Shown: positions 21,477 to 32,957 of the stretch, in pieces
How the letters are laid out: each line of letters begins with the position of its first letter
How positions within the stretch are numbered: the first letter of the stretch is position 1
Assembly: GCF_000017205.1 (NCBI RefSeq)
Contig: NC_009656.1
Location: 5,150,001-5,214,000, forward strand
Length of the DNA stretch: 64,000 bases
Reading direction: 5' to 3'
Source of the DNA: Pseudomonas paraeruginosa PA7
Lineage (GTDB): Bacteria; Pseudomonadota; Gammaproteobacteria; Pseudomonadales; Pseudomonadaceae
Program-made: the position numbers and the translations under genes
Notes under the pieces: model-generated
Told to the model about the DNA's origin: nothing
Database searches by the model: none
The model's input: only the letters and a program-made list of their open reading frames with translations

Positions 21477-22394
21477 TCAGAAATAGCCCTGGCGTTTCTT
21501 TTCTTCCATCGAACCGGCCTGGTCATGGTCGATGACCCGGCCCTGGCGTTCGGAAGTACGCGTCAGGAGCATTTCCTGGATGATTTCCGGCAGCGTGGTG
21601 GCGCTGGACTCGACCGCGCCGGTGAGCGGGTAGCAGCCGAGGGTACGGAAGCGCACCATGCGCTTCTCGATGCGGGCTTTCTCTTCGTCAGAGAGATGCT
21701 CGAGGATGCGCTCGTCGTCGATCATGATCAGCGTGCCGTTCTTCTCGATGACCTCGCGCTCGGCAGCGAAGTACAGCGGGACGATCGGGATGCCTTCGAG
21801 GTAGATGTATTGCCAGATGTCCAGCTCGGTCCAGTTGGACAGCGGGAAGACGCGGATCGATTCGCCCTTCTTCACCTTGCCGTTGTAGATGTTCCACAGC
21901 TCGGGACGCTGGTTCTTCGGGTCCCAGCGGTGCTTGCTGTCGCGGAACGAATAGACCCGTTCCTTGGCCCGCGACTTCTCCTCGTCGCGGCGCGCGCCGC
22001 CGAAGGCAGCGTCGAAACCGTACTTGTCCAGGGCCTGCTTGAGTCCCTCGGTCTTCATCACGTCGGTGTGCTTGGCGCTGCCGTGGGTGAACGGGTTGAT
22101 GCCCTGGGCGACGCCGTCCGGGTTGACGTGGGTGATCAGGTCCAGGCCCATTTCCTCGACCATCCGATCACGGAACCTGTACATCTCCTGGAATTTCCAG
22201 CGGGTGTCCACGTGCATCACCGGGAAGGGCAGCTTGCCGGGGAAGAAGGCCTTGCGGGCCAGGTGCAGCATGACCGCGGAATCCTTGCCGATCGAGTACA
22301 GCATCACCGGGTTATCGAACTCGGCGGCCACCTCGCGGATGATGTGGATGCTTTCCGCCTCCAGCTGTTTCAGGTGCGTCAGTTTGTCGACCAT
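21477..22394 (-). CDS. cysD: Sulfate adenylyltransferase subunit 2
   Basis: The 305-residue protein has the PP-loop [18 protein letters not shown] of the PAPS-reductase/ATP-sulfurylase superfamily and the conserved [17 protein letters not shown] block. It is the catalytic subunit that joins ATP and sulfate, driven by CysN GTP hydrolysis. It is the first gene of cysD-cysNC and is expected under CysB control, though I could not mark a CysB site with confidence. Confidence 0.97.
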
Positions 22395-22737
22395 GGCTAC
22401 TCACGGAATTGCTTATGGACGGCCGTCGGGCCGTAGACGAACGCGCACTCTATCACAGCGCAAGGCTCTAAAAGATCGGTCTGTTATACCGAAAGAATAT
22501 ACCCATATAGCCATCCGCGCTCAGCGCCGAAGCCGGCGGAAACACTGGCCTGGAGAGGAATTCCGCAGTCTCGGCGAAGCCCTCTCGAGCAGGTACGCAC
22601 AGCGTCTTTCTCCACCCCGTCGACAACCGGGCCCCGCCTGGCGGGGCATCCGCGGCGACCCTTCGGCGCCTCGACTTGTACGTCGCCGGCACTGCGCTAG
22701 CATAGCGGGCATCGTTCCCCGGCCAAGAAGACCGCAC
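22395..22737 (-). promoter_or_regulatory. Divergent intergenic region, cysD / mltB1
   Basis: These 343 bases hold no gene I can support. The cysD side (22440-22510) is distinctly AT-richer, as expected of its promoter and activator region. A short leader hairpin (CGGCC and GGCCG near 22420-22440) lies before cysD. Towards mltB1 a stem CCCCGC/GCGGGG sits at 22632-22646, and a weak promoter TTGTAC (22676-22681) to TAGCAT (22698-22703) with 16-base spacing precedes it. Confidence 0.45.
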
Positions 22738-23853
22738 ATGCGCCGCACCGCCCTCGCCCTGCCCCTGTTCCTCCTGGTCTCAGCCTGCAGCAGCGAACCG
22801 ACGCCGCCTGCCAAACCCGCCGCCAAGCCCCAGGCCCGCAGCGTCATCTCGCCCCAGCCGGTACGCAGGTCGGTACAGCCGATCCTGCCGCTGCGCGGCG
22901 ACTACGCGAACAATCCGCAGGCCCAGCGCTTCATCGACCGGATGGTCAGCCAGCACGACTTCAATCGCCAGCAACTGCACGACCTGTTCGCCCAGACCCA
23001 GCGCCTGGACTGGGTGATCCGCCTGATGGACCGCCAGGCGCCCAGCTATACCCCACCCAGCGGGCCGAACGGCGCCTGGCTGCGTTACCGGAAGAAGTTC
23101 GTCACCCCGGGCAACGTGCAGAACGGCGTGCTGTTCTGGGACCAGTACCAGGCCGACCTTCAGCGCGCCTCGCGCATCTATGGCGTGCCGCCGGAAATCA
23201 TCGTCGGCATCATTGGCGTGGAGACCCGCTGGGGACGGGTGATGGGCAAGACGCGGATCATCGACGCGCTGGCCACCCTGTCCTTCTCCTACCCGCGCCG
23301 CGCGGAGTTCTTCAGCGGCGAGCTGGAGCAATTCCTCCTCCAGGCGCGCAAGGAAGGCAGCGACCCGCTGGCCCTGCGCGGTTCCTATGCCGGCGCCATG
23401 GGTTACGGCCAGTTCATGCCGTCCTCGTTCAGCAAGTACGCGGTGGACTTCGACGGCGATGGGCATATCGACCTGTGGAACCCGCGCGATGCGATCGGCA
23501 GCGTCGCCAACTATTTCAAGCAGCACGGCTGGGTCAGCGGCGATCGCGTGGCGGTTCCCGCCAGTGGCCGCGCGCCCTCGCTGGAGGACGGCTTCAAGAC
23601 GCTCTACCCGCTCGACGTGCTGGCCTCAGCCGGACTACGCCCGCAGGGTCCGCTCGGCGGCCACCGGCAGGCGAGCCTGCTGCGCCTGGACATGGGCAGG
23701 AACTACCAGTACTGGTACGGCCTGCCGAACTTCTACGTGATCACCCGCTACAACCACAGTACCCACTACGCGATGGCCGTCTGGGAACTGGGCAAGGCAG
23801 TGGACCAGGCGCGTCACGGCGCCGTGGTCAGGCAGGATTGGGACAGTCGATGA
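22738..23853 (+). CDS. mltB1: Membrane-bound lytic murein transglycosylase B (MltB1)
   Basis: The 371-residue lipoprotein (lipobox VSAC, residues 14-17) has the catalytic segment GIIGVETRWGRVMG, where the Glu cleaves the MurNAc-GlcNAc bond to give anhydro-MurNAc. It also has the SYAGAMGYGQFMPSSF motif of family 3 transglycosylases. The ATG at 22738 gives the signal peptide directly. Its 3' end overlaps the convergent Nif3 gene by 26 bases. Confidence 0.93.
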   Translation: MRRTALALPLFLLVSACSSEPTPPAKPAAKPQARSVISPQPVRRSVQPILPLRGDYANNPQAQRFIDRMVSQHDFNRQQLHDLFAQTQRLDWVIRLMDRQAPSYTPPSGPNGAWLRYRKKFVTPGNVQNGVLFWDQYQADLQRASRIYGVPPEIIVGIIGVETRWGRVMGKTRIIDALATLSFSYPRRAEFFSGELEQFLLQARKEGSDPLALRGSYAGAMGYGQFMPSSFSKYAVDFDGDGHIDLWNPRDAIGSVANYFKQHGWVSGDRVAVPASGRAPSLEDGFKTLYPLDVLASAGLRPQGPLGGHRQASLLRLDMGRNYQYWYGLPNFYVITRYNHSTHYAMAVWELGKAVDQARHGAVVRQDWDSR

Positions 23854-24586
23854 ACAGGTGTTCGATGGCGAAGCGCTTGCCCAGGTAGTCGCCCAGCGCC
23901 TGCACCCCGTAGCGCTCGGTGGCGTGGTGTCCGGCGGCGATGAAGCTGATGCCGTTCTCCCGCGCGCTGTGCACGGTCTGCTCGGAAACCTCGCCGGTCA
24001 GGTAGGCATCCACGCCGGCGGCGATCGCCTGGTCGATGTAGCCCTGGGCGCCGCCGGTGCACCAGGCGATGCGCCGGATCGGCTGGCCGGCATCGACCAG
24101 CAGCGGCTCGCGCCCCAGCGCATCGCGCACATGGCGGGCGAAGTCGGCGGGCTGCATCGGCTCGGCAAGCGAACCGAGGAGGACAATGGAACGCGGATTG
24201 CCCGGCTCCAGCGGTCCTTCCACCTCGAGGCCGAGTTGCCGGGCGAGCTGCACGTTGTTGCCCACTTCGGGATGCAGGTCCAATGGCAGATGGTAGGCCA
24301 GCAGGCTGATGTCGTTGTTCAGCAGGGTCTTCAGGCGCCGCTGCTTCATGCCGACCACGCACGGATTCTCGCCCTTCCAGAAGTAGCCGTGATGCACCAG
24401 CACCACATCGGCCTCGGCCTCCACGGCGGCATCCAGCAGCGCCTGGCTGGCAGTGACCCCGCTGACGATGCGCCGCACCTGCGGCCGGCCTTCGACCTGC
24501 AGGCCGTTCGGGCAGTAGTCCTGGATGCGCGCGGCCTCCAGGTAGCGGTCGGCTTCCTCGACCAGGGTGCTCAGGGCGATGGCCAT
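23828..24586 (-). CDS. Nif3/YbgI-family dinuclear metal protein
   Basis: The 252-residue protein has NGLQVEGRPQVRRIVSGVTAS, the metal-site VLVHHGYFW and, near the end, IAAGHHATERYGVQALGDYL. These histidines hold the two-metal centre of the Nif3 toroid. The family has been linked to GTP cyclohydrolase type I folding or activity, but the physiological role is unsettled. It is divergent from algW. Confidence 0.92.
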   Translation of the reverse strand: MAIALSTLVEEADRYLEAARIQDYCPNGLQVEGRPQVRRIVSGVTASQALLDAAVEAEADVVLVHHGYFWKGENPCVVGMKQRRLKTLLNNDISLLAYHLPLDLHPEVGNNVQLARQLGLEVEGPLEPGNPRSIVLLGSLAEPMQPADFARHVRDALGREPLLVDAGQPIRRIAWCTGGAQGYIDQAIAAGVDAYLTGEVSEQTVHSARENGISFIAAGHHATERYGVQALGDYLGKRFAIEHLFIDCPNPA

Positions 24587-24644
24587 GGCAAAATCCTCTT
24601 CATTCAGGCAGGGCGCGCCGCTCCTCTAATGGACGGCTTCGCCC

Positions 24645-24650
24645 TATAAT
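24645..24650 (+). promoter_or_regulatory. Candidate -10 element upstream of algW
   Basis: A perfect TATAAT 52 bases before the algW start. No matching -35 is seen, so the assignment is tentative. Confidence 0.35.
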
Positions 24651-24702
24651 GGCCGCCACCTTATCGGCCGTTTTTCGGCCTCGCAACCCCAAGGATTTCC
24701 CG

Positions 24703-25872
24703 ATGCCCAAGGCCCTGCGTTTCCTCGGCTGGCCCGTGCTGGTCGGCGTGCTGCTGGCCCTGCTGATCATCCAGCGCAACCCCGAATGGGTCGGCCTGCC
24801 GCGCCAGGAGGTGCATGTCGAGCAGGCGCCGCTGCTCAGCCGCCTGCAGGAAGGCCCGGTGTCCTACGCCAATGCGGTGAGCCGGGCGGCTCCCGCGGTG
24901 GCCAACCTGTACACCACCAAGATGGTCAGCAAGCCGTCCCACCCATTGTTCGACGACCCGATGTTCCGCCGCTTCTTCGGCGACAACCTGCCGCAACAGA
25001 AGCGCATGGAGTCGAGCCTCGGCTCGGCGGTGATCATGAGCGCGGAAGGCTACCTGCTGACCAACAACCACGTCACCGCCGGCGCCGACCAGATCATCGT
25101 GGCCCTGCGCGACGGCCGCGAGACCATCGCGCAACTGGTCGGCAGCGATCCGGAAACCGATCTCGCGGTACTGAAGATCGACCTGAAGAACCTGCCGGCG
25201 ATGACCCTCGGCCGCTCCGACGGCATCCGCACCGGCGACGTCTGCCTCGCCATCGGCAACCCGTTCGGCGTCGGCCAGACGGTGACCATGGGCATCATCA
25301 GCGCCACCGGGCGCAACCAGCTCGGTCTGAACACCTACGAGGACTTCATCCAGACCGACGCGGCGATCAATCCGGGCAACTCCGGCGGCGCGCTGGTCGA
25401 TGCCGCCGGCAACCTGATCGGCATCAATACCGCGATCTTCTCCAAGTCCGGCGGTTCCCAGGGCATCGGTTTCGCCATCCCGACCAAGCTGGCCCTGGAG
25501 GTCATGCAATCGATCATCGAGCATGGCCAGGTGATCCGTGGCTGGCTCGGCGTCGAGGTCAAGGCGCTGACCCCGGAGCTGGCGGACTCCCTGGGCCTCG
25601 GCGAAACCGCCGGGATCGTCGTCGCCGGCGTCTACCGCGACGGCCCGGCGGCGCGCGGCGGCCTGCTGCCGGGCGACGTGATCCTGACCATCGACAAGCA
25701 GGAAGCCAGCGATGGCCGCCGCTCGATGAACCAGGTGGCGCGCACCCGGCCGGGGCAGAAGATCAACATCCTGGTGCTGCGCAACGGGCAGAAGGTCAAC
25801 CTGACCGCCGAGGTCGGCCTGCGTCCGCCGCCGGCGCCGGCGCCGCAGCAGAAACAGGACGGCGGCGAGTAG
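24703..25872 (+). CDS. algW: Periplasmic serine protease AlgW (DegS-type)
   Basis: The 389-residue protein has an N-terminal membrane anchor (residues 8-24) and a trypsin-like domain with His123, Asp153 and Ser227 (in NPGNSGGA). One PDZ domain follows (about 285-370). AlgW senses misfolded outer-membrane proteins and makes the first cut in MucA, releasing AlgU for alginate and envelope-stress expression. The ATG at 24703 gives the DegS-like short cytoplasmic start. A terminator follows at once. Confidence 0.96.
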   Translation: MPKALRFLGWPVLVGVLLALLIIQRNPEWVGLPRQEVHVEQAPLLSRLQEGPVSYANAVSRAAPAVANLYTTKMVSKPSHPLFDDPMFRRFFGDNLPQQKRMESSLGSAVIMSAEGYLLTNNHVTAGADQIIVALRDGRETIAQLVGSDPETDLAVLKIDLKNLPAMTLGRSDGIRTGDVCLAIGNPFGVGQTVTMGIISATGRNQLGLNTYEDFIQTDAAINPGNSGGALVDAAGNLIGINTAIFSKSGGSQGIGFAIPTKLALEVMQSIIEHGQVIRGWLGVEVKALTPELADSLGLGETAGIVVAGVYRDGPAARGGLLPGDVILTIDKQEASDGRRSMNQVARTRPGQKINILVLRNGQKVNLTAEVGLRPPPAPAPQQKQDGGE

Positions 25873-25886
25873 AGAGCCTGCCCGAA

Positions 25887-25916
25887 TGAAAACGGCGCCC
25901 GCGGGCGCCGTTTTCG
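25887..25916 (+). terminator. Bidirectional terminator, algW / hisC1
   Basis: AAAACGGCGCCC and GGGCGCCGTTTT pair perfectly with A and T runs on either side, between convergent algW and hisC1. Confidence 0.9.
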
Positions 25917-25918
25917 TT

Positions 25919-26974
25919 TCACTTGAGGAAGTGCAAGGCGTCCAGCAGCGCCTGGTTCTGCTCCGGGCTGCCGATGGTGATGCGCAGGAACTGCTCGATC
26001 CGCGCCTGCTTGAAATGGCGGACGATCACCCCTTGCTCGCGCAGGGTCGCGGCGATCTGCCCGGCCTCGTGCCGCGGATGGCGGGCGAAGACGAAGTTGG
26101 CCGCCGACGGCAGTACCTCGAAGCCCAGCGCCCGCAGCGAGCCGCTCAGCGTCTCGCGGCTGTCGATCACCGCCTGGCAGGTGCGGCGGAAGTAGGCATC
26201 GTCCTCGAAGGCCGCCGCCGCGCCAGCGATCGCCAGGCGATCCAGCGGATAGGAGTTGAAGCTGTTCTTGATCCGCTCCAGCGCCTCGATCAGCTCGGCA
26301 TGGCCGACCGCCAGGCCGACCCGCAGACCGGCCAGGGAACGCGACTTGGACAGGGTCTGGGTGACCAGCAGGTTCGGGTAGCGATCGACCAGGGCGATGG
26401 CGCTGTCGCCGCCGAAGTCGACATAGGCCTCGTCGACCACCACCACCGAGTCCGGCGATGCCTTCAGCATCGCCTCGATGGCGTCCAGCGGCAGCAGGCA
26501 GCCGGTCGGTGCGTTCGGGTTGGGGAAAATGATCCCGCCGTTGGGCCGCGCATAGTCCTCGACGCGGATGCGGAACTGCTCGTCCAGCGCGATCTTCTCG
26601 TACGCGATGCCGTACAGGCCGCAGTAGACCGGGTAGAAGCTGTAGGTCACGTCCGGGAACAGCAACGGCAGGTCGTGCTGGAACAGGCCGTGGAAAATGT
26701 GCGCCAGGACCTCGTCGGAGCCGTTGCCGACGAACACCTGGTCGTCCCGTATGCCGTAGTGCCCGGCCACCGCCTTCTTCAGGCGCTCGCCGTTGGGGTC
26801 GGGGTACAGACGCAGGTCGTCGTTGAGCTCCGCCTGCATGGCGGCGAGGGCTCTGGGCGACGGACCGTAGGGGTTCTCGTTGGTGTTCAGCTTGACCAGC
26901 CGCGACAGCTTCGGCTGCTCGCCCGGCACATAGGGCACCAGATCCTTGACGAACGGGCTCCAGAACTTGCTCAT
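25919..26974 (-). CDS. hisC1: Histidinol-phosphate aminotransferase
   Basis: The 351-residue PLP enzyme has [12 protein letters not shown] (Asp and Tyr at the cofactor) and the Schiff-base lysine in [14 protein letters not shown]. It transfers the amino group from glutamate to imidazole-acetol phosphate in histidine synthesis. It is the last gene of hisG-hisD-hisC1, starting two bases after hisD. Confidence 0.95.
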   Translation of the reverse strand: MSKFWSPFVKDLVPYVPGEQPKLSRLVKLNTNENPYGPSPRALAAMQAELNDDLRLYPDPNGERLKKAVAGHYGIRDDQVFVGNGSDEVLAHIFHGLFQHDLPLLFPDVTYSFYPVYCGLYGIAYEKIALDEQFRIRVEDYARPNGGIIFPNPNAPTGCLLPLDAIEAMLKASPDSVVVVDEAYVDFGGDSAIALVDRYPNLLVTQTLSKSRSLAGLRVGLAVGHAELIEALERIKNSFNSYPLDRLAIAGAAAAFEDDAYFRRTCQAVIDSRETLSGSLRALGFEVLPSAANFVFARHPRHEAGQIAATLREQGVIVRHFKQARIEQFLRITIGSPEQNQALLDALHFLK

Positions 26975-26976
26975 GC

Positions 26977-28299
26977 TCAGCTCTCCTTCTCGTCGAGGAT
27001 GCGGTATTCGGCGCTACGCGCGTGGGCGGTCAGCGACTCGCCGCGGGCCAGTACCGAGGCGGTGCGGCCGAGGACCGACGCGCCCTGCGCCGAGCAGTTG
27101 ATGATCGAAGAACGTTTCTGGAAGTCATATACCCCCAGCGGCGAAGAGAAACGCGCGGTACCGGAGGTCGGCAGCACGTGATTCGGCCCGGCGCAGTAGT
27201 CGCCCAGCGCCTCGGCGGTGTAGCGGCCCATGAAGATCGCGCCGGCATGACGGATCTCCGGCAACCAGCTCTCCGGATCGGCCACCGACAATTCCAGGTG
27301 CTCCGGCGCGATGCGGTTGGCCACCGCGCAGGCCTGGGCCTGGTCGGCGACCTGGATCAGGGCGCCACGCCCCTCCAGGGAGGTGCGGATGATCTCGGCG
27401 CGCTCCATGGTCGGCAGCAGGCGGGCGATGCTTTCCGCGACCTGGTCGAGGAACGCCGCGTCCGGACTGACAAGGATCGACTGGGCGTCCTCGTCGTGCT
27501 CGGCCTGGGAGAACAGGTCCATGGCGATCCAGTCGGGATCGGTCTGGCCGTCGCAGACCACGAGGATTTCCGAGGGGCCGGCGATCATGTCGATGCCGAC
27601 CTGGCCGAACACGTGGCGCTTGGCGGTGGCCACGTAGATGTTGCCGGGGCCGACGATCTTGTCCACCCGCGGCACGCTTTCGGTGCCATAGGCCAGCGCG
27701 GCCACGGCCTGTGCACCGCCGATGGTGAAGACCCGGTCGACGCCGGCGATGCAGGCGGCGGCGAGGACGATCTCGTTGATTTCGCCGCGCGGGGTCGGCA
27801 CCACCATGACCACCTCGGTCACCCCGGCGACCTTGGCCGGGATCGCGTTCATCAACACCGAGGACGGGTAGGACGCCTTGCCGCCCGGCACGTAGAGGCC
27901 GGCGCGGTCCAACGGGGTGACCTGCTGGCCGAGCACCGTACCGTCGGCCTCGGTATAGCGCCAGGAGCCCTGCTTCTGCTTCTCGTGGTAACTGCGCACG
28001 CGCTCGGCGGCAACTTCCAGGGCCTCGCGCTGGGCCGCCGTGATACGGGTCAGGGCCAGCTCCAGGCGCTCGCGCGGCAGGATCAGGTCGGCCATCGAGG
28101 CGGCCTGCAGGCCGTCGAAGCGCTGGGTGAACTCGACCACGGCGGCGTCGCCGCGGCTGCGCACGGCGGCGATAATATCGAGGACGCGCTGGTTGACCGA
28201 GTCGTCGGAAACACTTTCCCAGCTCAGCAGATGATCCAGATGACGCCCGAAGTCCGGATCAGCGGCGTTGAGTCGACGGATAGCGAAAGGAGCGGTCAT
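26977..28299 (-). CDS. hisD: Histidinol dehydrogenase
   Basis: The 440-residue zinc enzyme has [35 protein letters not shown], split here by its key Gln and His residues, and the catalytic RIAPEHLEL segment. It performs the last two oxidations from histidinol to histidine. It follows hisG after a 126-base gap containing a strong hairpin. Confidence 0.96.
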   Translation of the reverse strand: MTAPFAIRRLNAADPDFGRHLDHLLSWESVSDDSVNQRVLDIIAAVRSRGDAAVVEFTQRFDGLQAASMADLILPRERLELALTRITAAQREALEVAAERVRSYHEKQKQGSWRYTEADGTVLGQQVTPLDRAGLYVPGGKASYPSSVLMNAIPAKVAGVTEVVMVVPTPRGEINEIVLAAACIAGVDRVFTIGGAQAVAALAYGTESVPRVDKIVGPGNIYVATAKRHVFGQVGIDMIAGPSEILVVCDGQTDPDWIAMDLFSQAEHDEDAQSILVSPDAAFLDQVAESIARLLPTMERAEIIRTSLEGRGALIQVADQAQACAVANRIAPEHLELSVADPESWLPEIRHAGAIFMGRYTAEALGDYCAGPNHVLPTSGTARFSSPLGVYDFQKRSSIINCSAQGASVLGRTASVLARGESLTAHARSAEYRILDEKES

Positions 28300-28399
28300 A
28301 GCGAGCCTCTTTATGGATGGCGTTGTCTCGGGCGCCGCTAGACTACCAAGCCCACCGTGCGGGCACCCGAGAAAATTTGGCTATGACACGGATAGGCAG

Positions 28400-28420
28400 G
28401 TGCGGCGCGAGGGGCCGCAC
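28400..28420 (-). repeat. Hairpin in the hisG-hisD gap
   Basis: GTGCGGC (28400-28406) and GCCGCAC (28414-28420) form a 7-base stem with a 7-base loop five bases downstream of the hisG stop. No T run follows on the minus strand, so it looks like an mRNA-processing or stabilising element more than a terminator. Confidence 0.5.
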
Positions 28421-28425
28421 GGGTA

Positions 28426-29061
28426 TCAGTGACGGTGTCGCGCCTCGACGGCGTCGCGCAGGGTGTCGATCAGCGCCTGGATTCGAGCATGCTGCATCTT
28501 CATCGAAGCCTTGTTGACCACCAGGCGCGAACTGATCGTGGCGATCAGTTCCTGGGGCTCCAGGCCATTGGCGCGCAGGGTGTTGCCGGTATCCACCACG
28601 TCGATGATCTTGTCGGCGAGGCCGACCAGCGGCGCCAGCTCCATCGAGCCGTACAGCTTGATCACGTCGACCTGACGGCCCTGCTCGGCGTAGTAGCGCT
28701 TGGCGACATTGACGAACTTGGTGGCCACCCGCAGGCGCCCCTTGGGTTCGGCCGCGCCGATGGCGCCGGCGGTCATCAGCTTGCAGTTGGCGATCCGCAG
28801 GTCCAGCGGTTCGTAGAGTCCCTGGCCGCCGTACTCCATCAGGACGTCCTTGCCGGCCACGCCGAGATCGGCGGCGCCATGCTCGACATAGGTCGGCACG
28901 TCGGTGGCGCGGACAATGAGCAGGCGCACATCGGGCAGGGAGGTCGGGATGATCAGCTTGCGGCTCTTGTCCGGGTTCTCCGACGGCACGATTCCCGCCG
29001 CTGCGAGCAGCGGCAGGGTGTCGTCGAGAATCCGGCCCTTGGACAAGGCGATGGTCAGCAT
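28426..29061 (-). CDS. hisG: ATP phosphoribosyltransferase, short form
   Basis: The 211-residue protein starts [19 protein letters not shown] and has the PRPP-binding [15 protein letters not shown]. It lacks the C-terminal regulatory domain of the long form, so it needs HisZ as regulatory partner; hisZ is not in this window. First committed step of histidine synthesis. The ATG at 29061 follows murA by 16 bases; the upstream in-frame extension overlaps murA and is not real. Confidence 0.95.
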   Translation of the reverse strand: MLTIALSKGRILDDTLPLLAAAGIVPSENPDKSRKLIIPTSLPDVRLLIVRATDVPTYVEHGAADLGVAGKDVLMEYGGQGLYEPLDLRIANCKLMTAGAIGAAEPKGRLRVATKFVNVAKRYYAEQGRQVDVIKLYGSMELAPLVGLADKIIDVVDTGNTLRANGLEPQELIATISSRLVVNKASMKMQHARIQALIDTLRDAVEARHRH

Positions 29062-29077
29062 TGCGCGACTGCCTCCG

Positions 29078-30605
<1,528 letters not shown>

Positions 30606-30651
30606 GCTCAACCTCAATCGGGCGCCCTACGCGCACGGTCGGCCATCATAC

Positions 30652-30703
30652 AAAAAAGCCCTCCGCCTGCGAACCCCAGGAAGGGACGCGCAGACGGAGG
30701 GCC
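30652..30703 (-). terminator. Intrinsic terminator after mlaB
   Basis: On the minus strand GCCCTCCGTCTGCG pairs with CGCAGGCGGAGGGC and is followed by TTTTTT. It lies 20 bases past the mlaB stop and would separate the mla transcript from ibaG-murA-his, or attenuate it. Confidence 0.8.
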
Positions 30704-30721
30704 GCTCGTTCCGCCGGCCGG

Positions 30722-31030
30722 TCACGCCTGCAGCGGCAGGATTTCCAGCACGCTGCTGACCTTGGCGATCTCCCGCATGTCGTCCGGCAGTGCCCGGATG
30801 CTCAGGGTCTTGCCGGCCTTGCGCGCATCGCGCATGAAGGCCAGCAGCAGGGAAATGCCCACGCTGCTGGAGCGCTCCACCGCCGAGCAGTCGACCACCA
30901 ACTGCGCCGCCTGGCTGGCATGGATCAGCCGTCCGCCCTGCTCGCGCAGCGCCGGCCCGCTGCTGTAGTCGAGCACGCCGACGAGCTGCAGCTCGCCAGG
31001 CGCACCTTCGCGCAGGCTGGCCTGGCTCAT
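30722..31030 (-). CDS. mlaB: Phospholipid transport STAS protein MlaB
   Basis: The 102-residue STAS-domain protein has the LVVDCSAVERSSSVGISLLL core, where the conserved Ser/Thr region contacts MlaF. It stabilises the MlaFEDB inner-membrane transporter that maintains outer-membrane lipid asymmetry. The start overlaps the mlaC stop by four bases. Confidence 0.92.
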   Translation of the reverse strand: MSQASLREGAPGELQLVGVLDYSSGPALREQGGRLIHASQAAQLVVDCSAVERSSSVGISLLLAFMRDARKAGKTLSIRALPDDMREIAKVSSVLEILPLQA

Positions 31031-31674
31031 TTCGCCCCGGCCTCTTCCGCCTTCGCGGTTTCCTTGGCCTTGGCGACCACCTCGCCCCAGCCGGCGATGG
31101 TTTTCTCGAGGTCGTTGCGGTTCTTCTGCATGGTGTCGGCGAACTGGTCACGGAACAGTTTGCCGATGTTGATACCGTTGATGATCACGTTGCGGACCTT
31201 CCAGCCGCCAGCCAGGTTGGTCATGGTGTAGGACACCGGATAGACGGTGCCCTTGCTGTCGCGGATCTCCATGTTGACGCTGGCGCGCTCGTCGCTGGGC
31301 TTGGCCGAACTGGGCAGGACGCGGATGTCCTGGTTGTCGTACTCGAGCAGGGCGTTGCCGTAGAACTGCATCAGGCTGTTCTTGAACACTTCCTCGAAGC
31401 GCTTGATCTGCTCCGGCGAGGCCTGCCGCGAGTACTTCACGGTCATCACGCTCTTGGCGATGCCCTCGGCGTCGACCACCGGCCCGAGGATGCGGTCGAG
31501 GGTGGCGTAGAGCTTTTGCGGATCTGCCTTGTAGGCGGCCTTGTTGGCCTTGATGTCGGAAAGCAGCTCGTCGACCGTGCCCTGCACGACCTGTTGCGGG
31601 GTCGACGCGGCCACGGAAAGCAGCGGGAAAGCCGCCAGGAGCACCAGCAGGCCACGACGCAGGAGAGTCAGCAT
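31027..31674 (-). CDS. mlaC: Periplasmic phospholipid-binding protein MlaC
   Basis: The 215-residue precursor has a signal peptide (LTLLRRGLLVLLAAFPLLSVAAS) and the Tol-tolerance/MlaC fold. It shuttles phospholipid between the outer-membrane MlaA complex and inner-membrane MlaD. I chose the ATG at 31674, which has GAGG upstream. A GTG at 31689 overlapping the mlaD stop is the alternative and would add five residues. It ends with an Ala/Glu/Lys-rich tail. Confidence 0.93.
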   Translation of the reverse strand: MLTLLRRGLLVLLAAFPLLSVAASTPQQVVQGTVDELLSDIKANKAAYKADPQKLYATLDRILGPVVDAEGIAKSVMTVKYSRQASPEQIKRFEEVFKNSLMQFYGNALLEYDNQDIRVLPSSAKPSDERASVNMEIRDSKGTVYPVSYTMTNLAGGWKVRNVIINGINIGKLFRDQFADTMQKNRNDLEKTIAGWGEVVAKAKETAKAEEAGAK

Positions 31675-31685
31675 GGAAGAGAACC

Positions 31686-32159
31686 TCACTTTTTGGCTTC
31701 GTCTTTGTTAACCGAGTTCAGCAGGAACTTGCCGATCAGGTCTTCCAGCACCAGCGCCGACTGGGTGTCGTGGATGGTGCTGCCGTCCTTCAGGACGTCC
31801 TCGTCGCCACCCACGCTGATGCCGATGTACTTCTCGCCCAGCAGGCCGGCGGTGAGGATCGACGCGGTGGAGTCGACCGGCAGGTTGTTCACGTTCTGGT
31901 TGATTTCCATGGTCACGCGACCAGTGTAGCTGTCGCGGTCCAGGTCTACCGCGGTCACCTTGCCGATGGTCACGCCGGCCAGGGTCACCTTGCCGCGCAC
32001 GGTGACGCCGGCGATGTTGTCGAAGTAGGCATAGACCTTGTAGGTATCGCCAGCGTTGCCCACGCTCAGGCCGCTGACGCGCAGGGCCAGCAGCAACAGG
32101 GCCAGCAGGCCGGCCAGGAGGAACAGGCCGACACCGATTTCCAGGGTGCGGGTTTGCAT
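31686..32159 (-). CDS. mlaD: MCE-domain lipid transport protein MlaD
   Basis: The 157-residue protein has one N-terminal transmembrane helix (LEIGVGLFLLAGLLALLLLA) and an MCE domain (about 38-115, with ANFDNIAG-type VYAYFDNIAGVTVRG). It forms the hexameric periplasmic ring on the MlaE permease. It starts directly after the mlaE stop. Confidence 0.95.
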   Translation of the reverse strand: MQTRTLEIGVGLFLLAGLLALLLLALRVSGLSVGNAGDTYKVYAYFDNIAGVTVRGKVTLAGVTIGKVTAVDLDRDSYTGRVTMEINQNVNNLPVDSTASILTAGLLGEKYIGISVGGDEDVLKDGSTIHDTQSALVLEDLIGKFLLNSVNKDEAKK

Positions 32160-32957
32160 TCAGAAATCTCCAAACATCAAAGCAGTCAGAATGAAGTCGA
32201 GCCCCAGCACCGCCAGGGAGGCATAGACCACGGTACGCGTCGTCGCGCGACTGATCCCTTCCGAGGTCGGTTCGCAGTCGTAGCCCTGGTAGACCGCGAT
32301 CCAGGTCACCACGAAAGCGAACACGATACTTTTGATCACGCCGTTGAGCACATCCTCGGTGAACTGCACGCTGTTCTGCATGTTCGCCCAGAACGATCCC
32401 TCGTAGACCCCCAGCCAGTCGACCGCGACCATCGCCCCGCCCCAGATGCCGACCACGCTGAAGATCGCGGCGAGCAGCGGCATGGAAATGAAGCCGGCCC
32501 ACAGGCGCGGCGCGACGATGTACTTGAGCGGGTCGACGCCGATCATTTCCAGGCTGGAAAGCTGCTCGGTGGCCTTCATGTTGCCGATTTCCGCGGTCAG
32601 CGCCGAACCGGCCCGGCCGGCGAACAGCAGACCGGTCACCACCGGGCCGAGTTCACGCAGCAGGGTCAGCGCCACCATCTGCCCGACGGCCTGCTCGGAG
32701 CCATAGGAAATCAGGATGTTGTAGCCCTGCAGGGCGAGCACCATGCCGATGAACAGCCCCGAGACGACGATGATCGCCAGGGACAGCACGCCCACCGAGT
32801 AGAGTTGCTTCACCAGCAGGTGCAGGCCGGCGCCCGGCGTGCGCCGACCGAGCAATGCATGGCCGAGGAACAGGGTCGAACGGCCGAGCGCGGCGACCAC
32901 GTCGAGGCCGGCGCGACCGAACAGGCGCACGCGCTCGAGGGGAGAGACTCTACGCAT
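32160..32957 (-). CDS. mlaE: Phospholipid ABC transporter permease MlaE
   Basis: The 265-residue MlaE-fold permease has five or six hydrophobic helices and the conserved segments [19 protein letters not shown] and [20 protein letters not shown]. It forms the core of the Mla complex. The stop is at the mlaD start and the start overlaps the mlaF stop. Confidence 0.95.
   Translation of the reverse strand: MRRVSPLERVRLFGRAGLDVVAALGRSTLFLGHALLGRRTPGAGLHLLVKQLYSVGVLSLAIIVVSGLFIGMVLALQGYNILISYGSEQAVGQMVALTLLRELGPVVTGLLFAGRAGSALTAEIGNMKATEQLSSLEMIGVDPLKYIVAPRLWAGFISMPLLAAIFSVVGIWGGAMVAVDWLGVYEGSFWANMQNSVQFTEDVLNGVIKSIVFAFVVTWIAVYQGYDCEPTSEGISRATTRTVVYASLAVLGLDFILTALMFGDF

Noticed and set aside
19885..21486. 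Plus-strand 533-codon frame opposite cysNC
   Set aside because: Shadow of cysNC; no family motif and no ribosome site.
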